Below are positions 45,225 through 55,849 of a stretch of 64,000 bases of DNA, in pieces. A model generated the notes under the pieces. It worked only from the letters and a program-made list of their open reading frames with translations. It did no database searches and was not told where the DNA came from. Position 1 is the stretch's first letter. Each line of letters starts with the position of its first letter. The position numbers were made by a program, and so were the translations under genes. Origin of the DNA: Metaphire vulgaris (taxonomy: Eukaryota > Annelida > Clitellata > Crassiclitellata > Megascolecidae); the NCBI GenBank assembly GCA_018105865.1, contig JACLAT010000044.1, positions 1 through 64,000 on the forward strand. The letters run 5' to 3'.

Positions 45225-46400
45225 CTTCAGAAACTGGCTTTCCCGCCATATTTTACAGTATTCGGCAATCCTCTGTGTATCGATGTTCAGTTGGTCTTCA
45301 ACAGGGATATTTCTACACCCCTAACACCCCCAACACCCCAATTTGAGGTCGACGCCCCCTAAAATTTGGTAATGTGACAATGGTATGCATACAGAATGCA
45401 TATTGATTAGCCCTGAACACCCTCAAACAGGCCCATTCAGAGGGGGGCCAGAAGGGCCATTCGGCCCGGGCCTCCATCATTTGGGGGCCTCTCTTTGTTT
45501 CCTTGTCTAGAATTCTGGAAGAGCTAGAAAGCTAGATAGCTACTACTAGAAGGGGCTTCACAATTTGGTGATGACCTTTTTTGCTTGTCGACAATTTTGG
45601 GATTTTGGGAAAGCCAGGAAGGTATTCTGCGGTCGTCAAAATTGGTGATTACCTTTTTTCGCTTGTCAAAATTTTAATTGTTGGGAAGGCTAGGAGAGGC
45701 CTCGAAATTCCAACTAGCTGGCCTGGGCCTCCTTCAGCCTCTGAAGAGGCCTGCCCCCAAATGGAGAAATACACCCCACAACTTTTATCCTCGGATGACT
45801 TTTTTTGCTTGTCAGACTTTTTGTGAGTCTCCATAAGGTTTTTTTGCTTGTAGCATTTTTCGGTAGAGACTTCCAAATTTCGACACCCCCAGATTTTCCC
45901 GATACCCCAAATTCACAAACCTACAATCCTAGAAATAAACACAAGGTCGACAAGGTTTGAGGTCGACAACACATATGCATACAGAAATGGGGTGATTTTC
46001 CCGACACCCCACCCCAATTCACAATCCTAGAAATAACCCTGGTCTTCAATCTCCTTAAAGGATCGAGCCTGGGTGGCAAGACCGATATCGTCAGCGTATC
46101 GAAACTTCCTACCTATGGTATTCGGTAAGTCGTGTATAGGCCTATAAGCCTACAAATTGAATAACATAGGTGCTAGAACTGAACACTGTGTTAGACCGTT
46201 TCGCTGACGTCTCCAGGAGCTGACATCTCCCAAGTAAACTAAGAACCGTCTGTCAGAGATGAGTAATTCCACAAGTTGACAGAACCAGGGTGGCAAATTG
46301 AGCGAGAGTTTGTACATTAAACCCGCATGCCACACCGCATCGAAAGCTGCTGTCAAATCCAGAAAGATGGTGCCTGTCTTTATACGCAGTTGAATCCATT
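45225..46400 (-). mobile_element. LINE RT fragment split by a hAT
   Basis: Minus-strand coding: LTAAFDAVWHAGLMYKLSLN, SDRRFLVYLGDVSSW, SVLAPMLFNL (46150-46356), then IGRKFRYADDIGLATQ (about 46080-46115, YADD catalytic block). Beyond the nested hAT it continues EDQLNIDTQRIAEYCKIW (45250-45300). It is CR1/L2/Jockey-like. It probably inserted in, or was captured by, the surrounding hAT. Confidence 0.85.
45294..46049. mobile_element. nested hAT, TSD GTCTTCAA
   Basis: Body 45302-46041 (740 bp), ends CAGGGATATTTCTACACCCC and TCCTAGAAATAACCCTG, perfect TSD GTCTTCAA (45294-45301, 46042-46049). It interrupts the RT fragment, which reads on smoothly when it is skipped. Four shared-word variants lie inside at about 45569, 45643, 45793 and 45838. 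A possible further insertion starts CAGAGGGGGGCCAGAAGG (45434). Confidence 0.93.
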
Positions 46401-46760
46401 TTCAATGAAAATCTGATAATCAACGGTAAATTGATCTTTCTTTGAATCGGAAATATTGTATAATATAACTTACGGGAATAATCGAAAAATAATCGCGATT
46501 TCGATTATTTTTTCGACGATTATCGATTATTTCGATTTATTTAATAATCGTCTCGATTTCGATTACGGTTTTTCCAAAAATCGCGATTTCGATTACGATT
46601 TCGATTAATCGACCCACCTCTAATTGTGGCTTGTGTCTTTTGCAATTGAACAGACTTAATCATGTTAAATAATTTACAACTTTCGCCATTAATAAGTTCT
46701 ACTCTGTTGAATCATTAGTTTCAGCTTACTTTTCATCGCTTTAAGAAGTTCAGTGTTGCG

Positions 46761-47985
46761 ATGAATGGTTCAGGCAACCTGATTTCAGGAGAGTACAACT
46801 TGGACCATTTGGGAGTACGTGGGGCAGCAAGTCTCCCGGTGGCTCCTTTCGCTTCTTTTTCAATGTGCCCTGGAGACTCTCGTAGCCAATCTTCACACAG
46901 AGAGCCACATATCACCCTGTCGTATAGACCGGGCGACGGTGCTGTGCCTAGCGAGTGCAATGTGAACCAGACAATGACACCAAGCGAATGCTCCATAAAC
47001 AGTCGACTGAGACGCAAACGATCGCTGGAACCCGGCGGCACGGCGATCAGCGGCGACGGCGGCGGCGGCGACGGCGGCGACAGAGACGAGTCGCCGTCGA
47101 GAAAGACACGGAAGAAGTCCTCTCCTTCGACTTCTCAGAATTACGACGAACTCCAGAGCCAGAGAATCTTGGCGAATGTGAGAGAACGCCAGCGAACTCA
47201 GTCGCTAAACGAAGCCTTTGCCCACCTCCGCCAAATTATTCCGACACTTCCGTCGGACAAACTCAGCAAAATTCAAACGCTAAAATTGGCGACAAGATAC
47301 ATCGATTTCCTTTTCCAGGTGAGAATAATTCAAACAATCGATTGCAGACAACTATTCCTTCTAAATTGAATGCTAAGGGCAGAAGTTACCGACACTTGGC
47401 TATATTCGGAAAAAATCAAGTTTTTGGAAACCTAGGAACAAAACCCGAGTCACCTTCATTAGGTAATTTAGGCCTACTTCCTAAATTTTCCTGGCGAAGT
47501 TTGATCTTCAGCTCCCAAAATAACCGGTTCAGAATGCAGGAGTCTGGCCCTTGATACTGATGTGCTCTACTGGTCAGTGGCGTTGGAAGGAGCGGTCCGC
47601 CCCCCGGGTGGCAAGTTCCTATGGCGGCATTTTGAGAGGCTAAATTTTTTCAGGGCGGAAAAATGCAAGCGGAAAAGAAAGAGAAATAACCTCCCGTGGC
47701 GTTGACATTATATAGAAATGTAAGGACTTTTTGACGAGACTCTAGCGCGCCAACGACCATTTTTCAGGCGATTAGCAGAATTTTCAAAACTTCCGCCCCT
47801 GACGGTGCCAACCCACGCTACGCCACTAATTCCCAAAGTACCAGCAAATGTCAGCAATTCCCAAAGTGGTGGTCCGCGGCATGAGAAAATAGAGAAACTC
47901 AGTGGCTCTTTCGTTAGATCTTCAGCTCTGAAACCCGAAGATGTTCAACTGACCCGACCTCAACGTCCGGGAGGTCAGGCGGTCG

Positions 47986-48042
<57 letters not shown>

Positions 48043-49104
48043 CATTATCATCATTATTACGACAATTTATAAAGTGCAATAAACATGGCGAAAGTTCAAA
48101 CTCAAGAGCACTTTACACGGGGCATTTGTAGGAGATATTGAATAAGTGCGTTTTTAGTTTCTTTGCGAACAGTTAGTTCGGAAGAGGTCACTTTAGTCAC
48201 TTCGTCTGATAATGCATTCCACAGGAGGGGGTTCCCTCGCTTAAAAAGATCTCTCCCCGAGTTTCGCCATTTTTGACGGAGGGAGACGGACAGCAGAACG
48301 CGACTGCTGGACCGGAGATTCAAACGCTTTTCAGTCATCGCGGGTCTGTGCACCAGCACATGTTCGGTGACACGTAATGGAAGTCTGTGTACAGTGTAAT
48401 GCGGTGCTTTTTCTGGCGGACCAGCGTTGCGTAATCTTTTTCTCCAGAATTTCAAGTTCTTAAAACTTCAATTGATTTAATAATTTTTATGGCTTTTCAA
48501 GTTAAAAAATTCATGTGAATGACTGCAATATTCTCGCAACAAGCAGTAACAGTAGTGTATGAATACAATGTATAAAGCAATTCGGACACAAAGACGAGTT
48601 TCAGCGCCTCTTTTTCCTGAAAAGGCACTGGTATAATTGTATCAAATTCAGCTGTGATTTGATAAATTAACGGCTATAGACAGTGACGCTACAGTAGTTG
48701 CCTACCAAGAAGGGCCGCTATAACAAATAACTGACAAAGCATTCGCACATAGCTATTTAAAATGCGTGCAACAGCCGGTTGGTCTTAGGAGGACAGGGCA
48801 GGACGGCCCTGGACGGGACGGGACAGGGTTTGAGGATGAGAAAAAGCGTTGGAGGAAAAGCTAATCTGTTGAAAAATCAGGCCTCAAGCGCTAAAGAAAT
48901 TCACGAGAAATTACATTACATTATGCTAGTCATTTGAGTTGAACGGGTTAAACGGCTTTGTTGATTGTTATCTGTCAGGTCCTTCGAAGTGAGGAGATGG
49001 AAAGCAAGATGGCGGCCAGCTGCAGCTACTTATCCCACGAGAGACTCAGCTACGCCTTTTCCGTTTGGAGGATGGAAGGCGCGTGGAGCAACAACAGGCG
49101 CTGA
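46761..49104 (+). CDS. twist: Twist bHLH transcription factor, two coding exons
   Basis: Twist is a nuclear class II bHLH factor that pairs with E proteins on E-boxes and directs mesoderm and mesenchyme fate. Exon 1 is 46761-47318 (186 codons) and exon 2 is 48979-49104 (41 codons plus TGA), joined in phase 0 at TTCCAG/gtgaga and tctgtcag/GTCCTT; 227 aa in all. Basic patches (RRKR at 84-87, RKTRKK at 114-119) may be nuclear signals, with a Gly/Asp run at 97-108. The bHLH is at 135-186, with the family-diagnostic [15 protein letters not shown] and the [20 protein letters not shown] helix-loop-helix. Exon 2 carries the Twist WR box ([17 protein letters not shown]) at about 206-223. The start is the first ATG after upstream stops and gives the usual Twist length. 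The 1.66-kb intron holds a CR1/L2 3' end and a hAT-like element. No frame defects were seen. Confidence 0.96.
47575..47828. mobile_element. hAT-like MITE in the Twist intron
   Basis: The left end CAGTGGCGTTGGAAGGAGCG and right end CCCACGCTACGCCACTA are related inverted repeats, but the flanks (CTACTGGT / ATTCCCAA) do not match, so the TSD is lost or the boundaries are wrong. Confidence 0.6.
47985..48460 (-). mobile_element. CR1/L2-like LINE 3' end with (AAT)n tail, in the Twist intron
   Basis: The minus-strand frame 48102-48455 contains [20 protein letters not shown] and [20 protein letters not shown], the CR1/L2 C-terminal signature. It is followed by a short UTR and an (AAT)n tail, which on the plus strand is (ATT)n at 47987-48058. 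Confidence 0.88.
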
Positions 49105-50245
49105 CCATCTCTATTCTAACCGCAAAAGCTGACCACATGGAATGAATTCATACGACGGCCACATAAGCCTATCTCAATACTCAGTTCGCCTCACAATAAG
49201 CCGTCAGTTATTTTTGGACAATTGAAACCGCTGCTGAAATTTTCAGAGTTTATTACGATTTCAAATGGTGGCATATTCTTTTTTCGTCACCATGATTCAT
49301 GAGTAGACCTATAGTCCAACATTTGTCAGATACCTTGAACTTCAAATAATAATAGAAAGTTCTGCCAAAATGTCGAATATCGTTAACTATTTGTGCATGC
49401 GTTGCTCAAATACCAGAGATTTCAGAACCGAAACTCACAGTCGATAATTGAAATCATTCTGGGGAATTGTCCTCCAAAATAATAAGTTCTATTGAAGACA
49501 CACTTCCTCGCCAGCAGAATTCGGTTAATACGACGCCAAATAAACTAACTTTAAAACGATCGTGGACTAGAATAAGCGCAGTTCACAAATTTTTAAGGAA
49601 TTGGATTGTGCATATATAGGCTAAGCGTACATGTAGACCTGTGTAAAGATGCGTAATTGAAGCAAATGATCCCTTTGTGCTCGTAAGGCCTTTTCGCATG
49701 CCTTATAGCGTAGTTCACTTCTCATTGTCTGTGTACAAAACAACCGGAATGCAGCCCATTCATCGCATTCCCGTGTGTCGTAATACCTAATGAACCTTCG
49801 TAGGACAGAGAACGCATTTTCGTCGATACTTTCATTGTCTAATAGGACAAGACGTAGCTAACCAATCGTTTAGCTACCGAAAATATTTACAACAATCGAT
49901 AATGTTTTTTAAAAAATTTTAAAATGAAAAGAGGCTTTTCGCCTAAATTCATTTATTTTCGACTGTCATATTATTGAAATATATATACATTTGTATAAAC
50001 TATATTATTTTATTTATTTATTATGTTTCATGCATGTTATAACTGCTATACGACATTAATTGAGATTGTCGATTTTGGTACATGACTGTCAAATAGAATG
50101 TTTAAAACAAGTATCGAATTGTACTCACGATCGATCATTTGTAAATGCGAACGCAAGTAGTAGAGGAGTCGAAGTACCGATGTTCCTTATGGACGGCACT
50201 ATAAAATTACTGGTAGTTTCTAAAGGCTGCACTTTGTCTACATCA
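49105..50245. other. 3' flank of Twist
   Basis: No second gene recognised. The first AATAAA downstream of the Twist stop is at 49539-49544, about 435 bp after it. Confidence 0.4.
49539..49544 (+). promoter_or_regulatory. candidate Twist polyadenylation signal
   Basis: AATAAA on the plus strand, 435 bp after the Twist stop. Position is the only support. Confidence 0.3.
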
Positions 50246-50249
50246 TTTA

Positions 50250-50747
50250 CAGTCTGGCTATATATGTAACGCCTCTCCGCAGAGACAAGCTCTTCATTGG
50301 TTTCGAATTCCCGAAACGCGTCATCTTCAAGCGATGCCTGTTGACCTACCGAGTCTTGAACGATCCTGTCTGTACGGATTACATCGCCTCACTTGTCTCT
50401 CGAGAACCACCCCGAATGACTGCCGTTCCAGACTTCGCTCACGCAGCTATGAGCAGTTACTCATTCCATCTTCAGCAAAAACTGCCAAATTCCGACATAG
50501 ATCGGCTTTACGTGGGAATCTGATTCAATGGAACTCTTTGTCCCGTGAACGTCACGAAAACCAAATCTATCACATCATTCCGGAATAATCTAAACACTCA
50601 CTTGTTGAACAACTCATACTGTACAAGTGACTTTTGTTAAAGTGTCCTAGATTTTGGCCTCCGACATGACCACGGCTCTATTAATTAAAGTTGTCTTAAT
50701 AATACTAATACTAATACTAATACTAACACTAATACTAATACTACTAC

Positions 50748-50805
<58 letters not shown>
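50250..50805 (+). mobile_element. CR1/L2-like LINE 3' end with (AAT)n tail
   Basis: Decayed coding: SRTTPNDCRSRLRSRSYEQL, then FRHRSALRGNLIQWNSLS. The 3' UTR is like the other copies (TCCTAGATTTTGGCCTCCGA). The tail starts with imperfect ACTAAT trimers and becomes pure (AAT)n at about 50745-50804. Confidence 0.87.
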
Positions 50806-50806
<1 letters not shown>

Positions 50807-51964
50807 CAGTATCTTTACCGTGTTCTAGTCTAAGATGCGGTATGCGGTTAAAAACACAGTCGAAGGTGCATTGATTGTAATTCATGAAATTCATGTTCGA
50901 TAAACGTTGACTTCAATGGCGTAGGCCTATTTAGGCATGTTCCACATGTTCCATGAAAGAGGTGCACCACACATAAGGGGCCTAAACATAGTAGCTAAGG
51001 ACCTTTTTATCTTCGGCACAAATTTTCTAAAGTGCGCCACTGGTAGGTCTTTCTTGCCCCCGGGCGCCGGACACCCTCGATCATAGTTGCTCGTAACGTT
51101 ATCTAAGGCTACGTACGATTTTGAAAAAGCAGGGTTATCTAATGTTATTTATTTTGTGAATGTCATTTACCTTTTTAAATTGAATTTCTAAAGTACTTTT
51201 ACATGTCAACCTTAACATTAATGTTTTTTGCTACTTAATTATTTACTACAGTAATTTATTCATATTCTATGATGATTATAGGCCTAACGTCACATTCCTG
51301 CACGAAAAGCGGTAGCCTAACGACGAGCGTCCAGCATCTACAGTGTAGTGGGTATTTTGAGCAGGTGAGAGCACCCAGGGTTAATTGCCCTTGTGACACA
51401 CCCAAATAAAAGCGCCAATTTGCGGCTTTGTGTTCTAGCAAACGAGGTATGCATCTGGACCTTCTGAGTCCATTATTATCGCATTCGTGTGTCCAATAAT
51501 TGCACATATACACTTCTTGTACTGCGGCGAAATCAGGCGAACAATGCTTGGCTAGCGGGGAGGTCGAGTGTAATGTAGACAATGCAACAATGCTCTTGGA
51601 ACAGAAAACTGCTAAACAATGTAACGCCAATGAGGTTAATAACTCGGGAGTAGAGTAAATTAGCTTATCCAGCGTTACTGTAGCAAATAGTCTTTACAAG
51701 ACAACGTTACGAACAACTATGATCAATTCATATGTTTAAATTCATGTTCAAACAGTTGAATGAACCTTTTAATCCTGGTATTCGTAGGAACTTTGAGGTT
51801 TTCAAAGGTTATCTAAGGTTACTTATCTTTCTGGAAAAACGGGTTATTTAAGGTTTTTTAATATGTCAGCAAGGGTTACTAGCAACCATGCCTCGATACA
51901 CCACTGGGAGGGGTAGGGATGGAAGGGGAGCCTGGCAGGAACCCCAGGACATTTGGAACAGGGG
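50806..51964. other. no gene recognised
   Basis: Intergenic. A 124-codon minus-strand frame (51256-51630) has no recognisable domain. A fragment of the 22490-22752 repeat lies near 51058. Confidence 0.35.
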
Positions 51965-52335
51965 CCCACACATAGTGGCGTAGCGAGGGTGTCAGGCGCC
52001 CGTGGGCAAAATGTAGTAATAGCGCCCTCAACTTCAAAAATTTGTGACAAGCAAAAGAGATCATCGGTTATTTCGCTTAATTAAGTTACATCGCAATGAT
52101 CGATCGCAGTGTTCATGTAACTTAACTAAGTGAAATAGGTGAAGATCTTTTTTTCTTGTCAGGATTTTTCGAAAGTTGAGGCAAATTAAATTCTCAATGA
52201 TGTAGCCAACCGTGGTAAAAGACCATCTTTTTAAAAAATGGAATAAATTTGGCGCCTCCACGCACCTCGGTGCCCAGGGGCGGGCCACGGTTGCTCCTCC
52301 TGCCCTTCCCCTATCGCTACGCCACTGCTCACACA
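51965..52335. mobile_element. hAT element, TSD CYCACACA
   Basis: Body 51973-52327 (355 bp), ends TAGTGGCGTAGCGAGGGTG and CCTATCGCTACGCCACTG, TSD CCCACACA/CTCACACA (7 of 8). Shared-word variants at 52008 and 52141 face each other across a central inverted repeat (TTAAGTTACAT / ATGTAACTTAA). Confidence 0.9.
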
Positions 52336-52579
52336 GTCCTAAATACGGTCCTGGTGACCTGGTTGACTTTGTATTTGAAATATTCTGATAAGTGACACAT
52401 TACGCATTTATTTTAGATTCTGTTAATCACCAGAGTGATGTTAGAGAGTTAGATTAGTGGAGTGGGAAGAATTGTCAACTATCTTAGTATGCCAATAAAT
52501 ATGACTTATTTGAGTTAACGACAGCATGAAAGTCAGTGAGCAGTGACTAGGAATTTCTCCTTCCCCATACAAATAGGGA

Positions 52580-52877
52580 CCTCGCACCAGTGGCGTAGCC
52601 AAGGAGGGTGTTTGGGGGTTAAAAACCCCCTTGGCCGCCAAAAACAAGATATTTTAATGAGTTTCTATGCATTTTTAAATTTGTGGACGCGATTTTAGGG
52701 TCAAACCCCCCTAGCTATAGAATGTAACGGTTGAAGAGTGAGGATCTTTTTTGCTTGTCATGAAAAAATAGAGGAGATGACCTTTTTTGCTTGTCAAGAT
52801 TTTTCCAAAGTTGATCACGGTCAAAGCCAAAAACCAACTCCCCTTCCGGAAATTCTGGCTACACCACTGCCTCGCAC
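52580..52877. mobile_element. hAT MITE, TSD CCTCGCAC
   Basis: Body 52588-52869 (282 bp), ends CAGTGGCGTAGCCAAGGAGG and GAAATTCTGGCTACACCACTG-like, perfect TSD CCTCGCAC (52580-52587, 52870-52877). Two shared-word copies occur at 52742 and 52777. It is the reverse of, and the best guide to, the split copy 54621-60617. Confidence 0.95.
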
Positions 52878-52939
52878 AATGCGTCATTTGTAGAATAAAA
52901 TTAAGTTCAATAATTTAATGACTTTGATTTTTCAATAGA

Positions 52940-53820
52940 TACAAATGATATTTAACATCATATCAGAAATGATAATGAGAAATGCCTTGCATGGATTTAA
53001 CGGAGGTGGAAAAACAATCAACAATTTGAGATATGATGATTATATTATCTTAATAGCAACATCAGAAGAAGAATTACAACAACTGGTTGACAGAATGAGT
53101 TTTGAAAGCCAAAAATATGGCCTACACCTTAATGAATCTAAAACAAAAGTCACGACAACAAATGGAAAGAAAATTAAGATTACTGTTACTGAAAAGAATC
53201 TTGAACAGGTGGACAAATTCACATATCTAGGAGCAATAATCAGCAGTGATGGAAATCTTGAAGAAGAAATAAACTCACGATTAGGAAAAGGCAGAGAAGT
53301 AATGAGGAGATTAAAACTGTCTGGAAAAGCAACAACATCAGCATGAAAAACAAAGGAAGATTAATGGCATGTATGGCATGGAGTGTAGCAACTTATGGAT
53401 GTGAAAGCTGGACCATCAACAAGAAAATAAGACAAAGACTAGATGCCTTCGAAATGTTTTCTCTCAGAACAATGCAAATATCATGGACAGAAAAACAAAC
53501 AAACGAAGAAGTCATGAAAAGAGCCTGGTATAACGAAAGTTCTTTCGCATCTGCCAAAGACGCAAATTGTCTTATTTTGGTCACATACAAAGAAACACCA
53601 AAGATAATCTACAATAAACAATTCAACAAGGTATCATGCCAGGAAAAAGAAAGAGAGGTCGGCCGAACAGAAGATGGGTGGACGATATAGAAGAATGGGC
53701 TGGAATGGCTATAACAACAGCAACAAAAGCATCAAAAGAAAGAACTACCTGGAAATGCCTGATTCATGACGTCACCTTATCTTCAACTACTGAAGGAAAA
53801 AGGAAATGATGATGATGATT
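52940..53820 (+). mobile_element. RTE-like LINE 3' part with (GAT)n tail
   Basis: From FADD-like remnant ATSEEELQQLVDRMSFESQK through HLNESKTKVTTTNGKK, FTYLGAIISSDGNLEEEINS, then (frameshift) YGCESWTINKKIRQRLDAFE and RGRPNRRWVDDIEEW, ending ATGATGATGATT at about 53806-53820. It is truncated at the 5' side within the RT palm and has one clear frameshift at about 53345. Confidence 0.88.
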
Positions 53821-54543
53821 ACAAATGATATAAAATTTATACATTGATATCAGATAAGACAAGTGAATGAAAATAATTAATTTACTTGGCTATGCGATGA
53901 AGGGATAGTCTGGTTTTGCTAAGTAGGCCTAAATTCTATCTAAAAAAATTATGAGATGAGCAAAATATTGAAATATGATCATTTCCTAATAAAAGGTTTG
54001 CGTCAGGAGAAGGTTTGGGGTTCGCGACGCTCTCTGGCAGAATTTCCGAACACGCTGTGGACTAGAGTAGCGGTTAAATGAAGAGGCAGCGACGCAATGA
54101 TTGTCCACGCTCTGTGCGGAAACCAATGTCACAGCTTTTAAAGCATTAATATGCAGGCTGAAAGATAAGTCACAGGCACACAAATGTCCATGACGGATTG
54201 GCATTTGCCACTTGTGCAGCAGTTAGCCTACTAACCCACTGGCAGTTAGCCAAACATATATTTATGAACGCCTTCTACTTCTAGTCAGCCTGGCTATCAG
54301 AAGGTGGCGCCACTGCACTTTGGAATTCGAAAGAAACCCCTAATAATTATTAGCCGCATTCAGGATATAATATTGCAGAAATAGGCCTATAACAATTTTC
54401 ATGCATTTTTACCTAAAGGCCTAGTGACTGAAAATATTTACAATGAAACATGGTGGCATCGGTTTTATTGGCCCACACGGACCCGTATATATTTGCTTAT
54501 ATAATTTTTAATTTCAAATAGGCCTATCTCTCTGCAGTAAGTG
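53821..54543. other. no gene recognised
   Basis: Intergenic, no recognisable frame or repeat boundary. Confidence 0.35.
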
Positions 54544-54790
54544 TTAACAGTCAGGGGCGGCGCTGGTTTTTTGGCTGGGTGGGTCTAATGCAATCTACAC
54601 AACCAGGACCCGGCTCAGACCAGTGGCGTAGCCAGGATTTCCGGAAGGGGGGTTTTGGTTTTTGGTTTTGACCGTGACCAACTTTGGAAAATCTTGACAA
54701 GCAAAAAACGTTATCATCTATCATCTCTACTTTTATCTCCTGACAAGCAAGAAAAGGTCCTCACCTCTTAAACCGTTACACTCTATCACT

Positions 54791-55571
54791 CTCAGTGGCC
54801 GCCAATACACCAGACACCTGTCACCTTCTCGCGAAAGAATTCAGCGAAGTGCCCGGCAGTAAGTGATTCAGGCAGAGGCGTCCGCCCCCGACCCAAGGGG
54901 GTTTTGACCCTCAAAATCGCGTCATAAAATTAAAAATGCATAGAAACTCATTAAAATATTTTGTTTTCAGCAGCCAAGGGGCTATAACCAGTGTTGGTTG
55001 GTTGTCTATAGCTATTTCAAGAAAGATTAAGCGCATAAGAATAAGCAGCTACTGCTGTACTGCTTTCCGGGGCGCTGTATAAGTTTACGAGATTTTACTT
55101 ACTTACTTACTTACTCGACAGGCTTGATGCTGAGTTCATGGCTCAGCTTTATAACAGGGAGCTTAACAGATTACTCGACAAGTTGATCCCGGTAAAGAAC
55201 GTTAGCTGTCGACGACGGTCACGACGCCCGTCGGATCCTTGGTTCGATGACGAATGTCGAACTGCCAAAAGGAGGCTTCGCAAGACGGAGCGTCGTGCTC
55301 GTCGTACGCCTCGCGAGGAGGCTGCGGCACCTGTTTCCGACTGGACTACGCAGCGCAAAGCCTACAGACGGCCACTAAGCCGGAAGAGGGAGGTCTTTTG
55401 GTGTCGCAAGGTGGAAACTGAGCGTACTACACCGCGTCGACTCTGGCAATCGCTCGACACGCTCCCTGGGTCGGGGGCGGACGCCTCTGCCTGAATCACT
55501 TACTGCCGGGAACTTCGCTGAATTCTTTCGCGAGAAGGTGACAGGTGTCTGGTGTATTGGCGGCCACTGAG
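54791..55571. repeat. 105-bp inverted repeat pair
   Basis: 54791-54895 is the near-exact reverse complement of 55467-55571 (CTCAGTGGCCGCCAATACAC versus GTGTATTGGCGGCCACTGAG). The right arm is part of the LINE at 55090-55640; the left arm interrupts the second-level MITE. Confidence 0.9.
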
Positions 55572-55640
55572 GAACATGATCCACCCGGTGGCACCGAGCT
55601 GTTCGCTGAGTGCGTTTCGTACTATATCAGTGGAGGATAT
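55090..55640 (+). mobile_element. CR1/L2-like LINE fragment (linker before RT)
   Basis: The frame 55138-55494 runs LNRLLDKLIPVKNVSCRRRS, RRPSDPWFDDECRTAKRRLR and RKREVFWCRKVETE. This is the region between endonuclease and RT in CR1/L2/Jockey proteins. A frameshift leads to NFAEFFREKVTG-type sequence. No catalytic part is present. Confidence 0.78.
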
Positions 55641-55849
55641 AAATAAGGTAGGGCACTCGAGCACCTTTAGTAGAGCACCTTTAGGAGGGCACCCAGTCAA
55701 GTCAAATATGTGACGAACCTCCTCTGACGACTCTAGTAATCGCCAGGGGAAGCCGCACCGTCAGGATGTCCGAATATTATCTCGCGCCGGGTTCGGCCTC
55801 AGCCAATGGCCAAGGGCTTCCAATTATAACTTTGGGTATGAGGTCGGAG

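Larger units (their letters stand above)
45081..46630. mobile_element. hAT element (TSD ATTGTGGC) carrying an RT fragment and a nested hAT
   Basis: Body 45089-46622 (1534 bp), ends TAGAGCTGGGTCGATTACG and GATTAATCGACCCACCTCTA, perfect TSD ATTGTGGC (45081-45088, 46623-46630). Each end has 100-150 bp of ATTACGATTTCG-type subterminal arrays. The centre is a minus-strand LINE piece, itself split by 45302-46041. It ends only 130 bp before the Twist start codon. Confidence 0.94.

Noticed and set aside
46955..47554. 199-codon frame overlapping Twist exon 1
   Set aside because: It is the +2 shadow of the Twist coding sequence and runs through the intron; the bHLH is in the other frame.
51256..51630. 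124-codon minus-strand frame
   Set aside because: No recognisable domain or conserved pattern; not above chance for this window.
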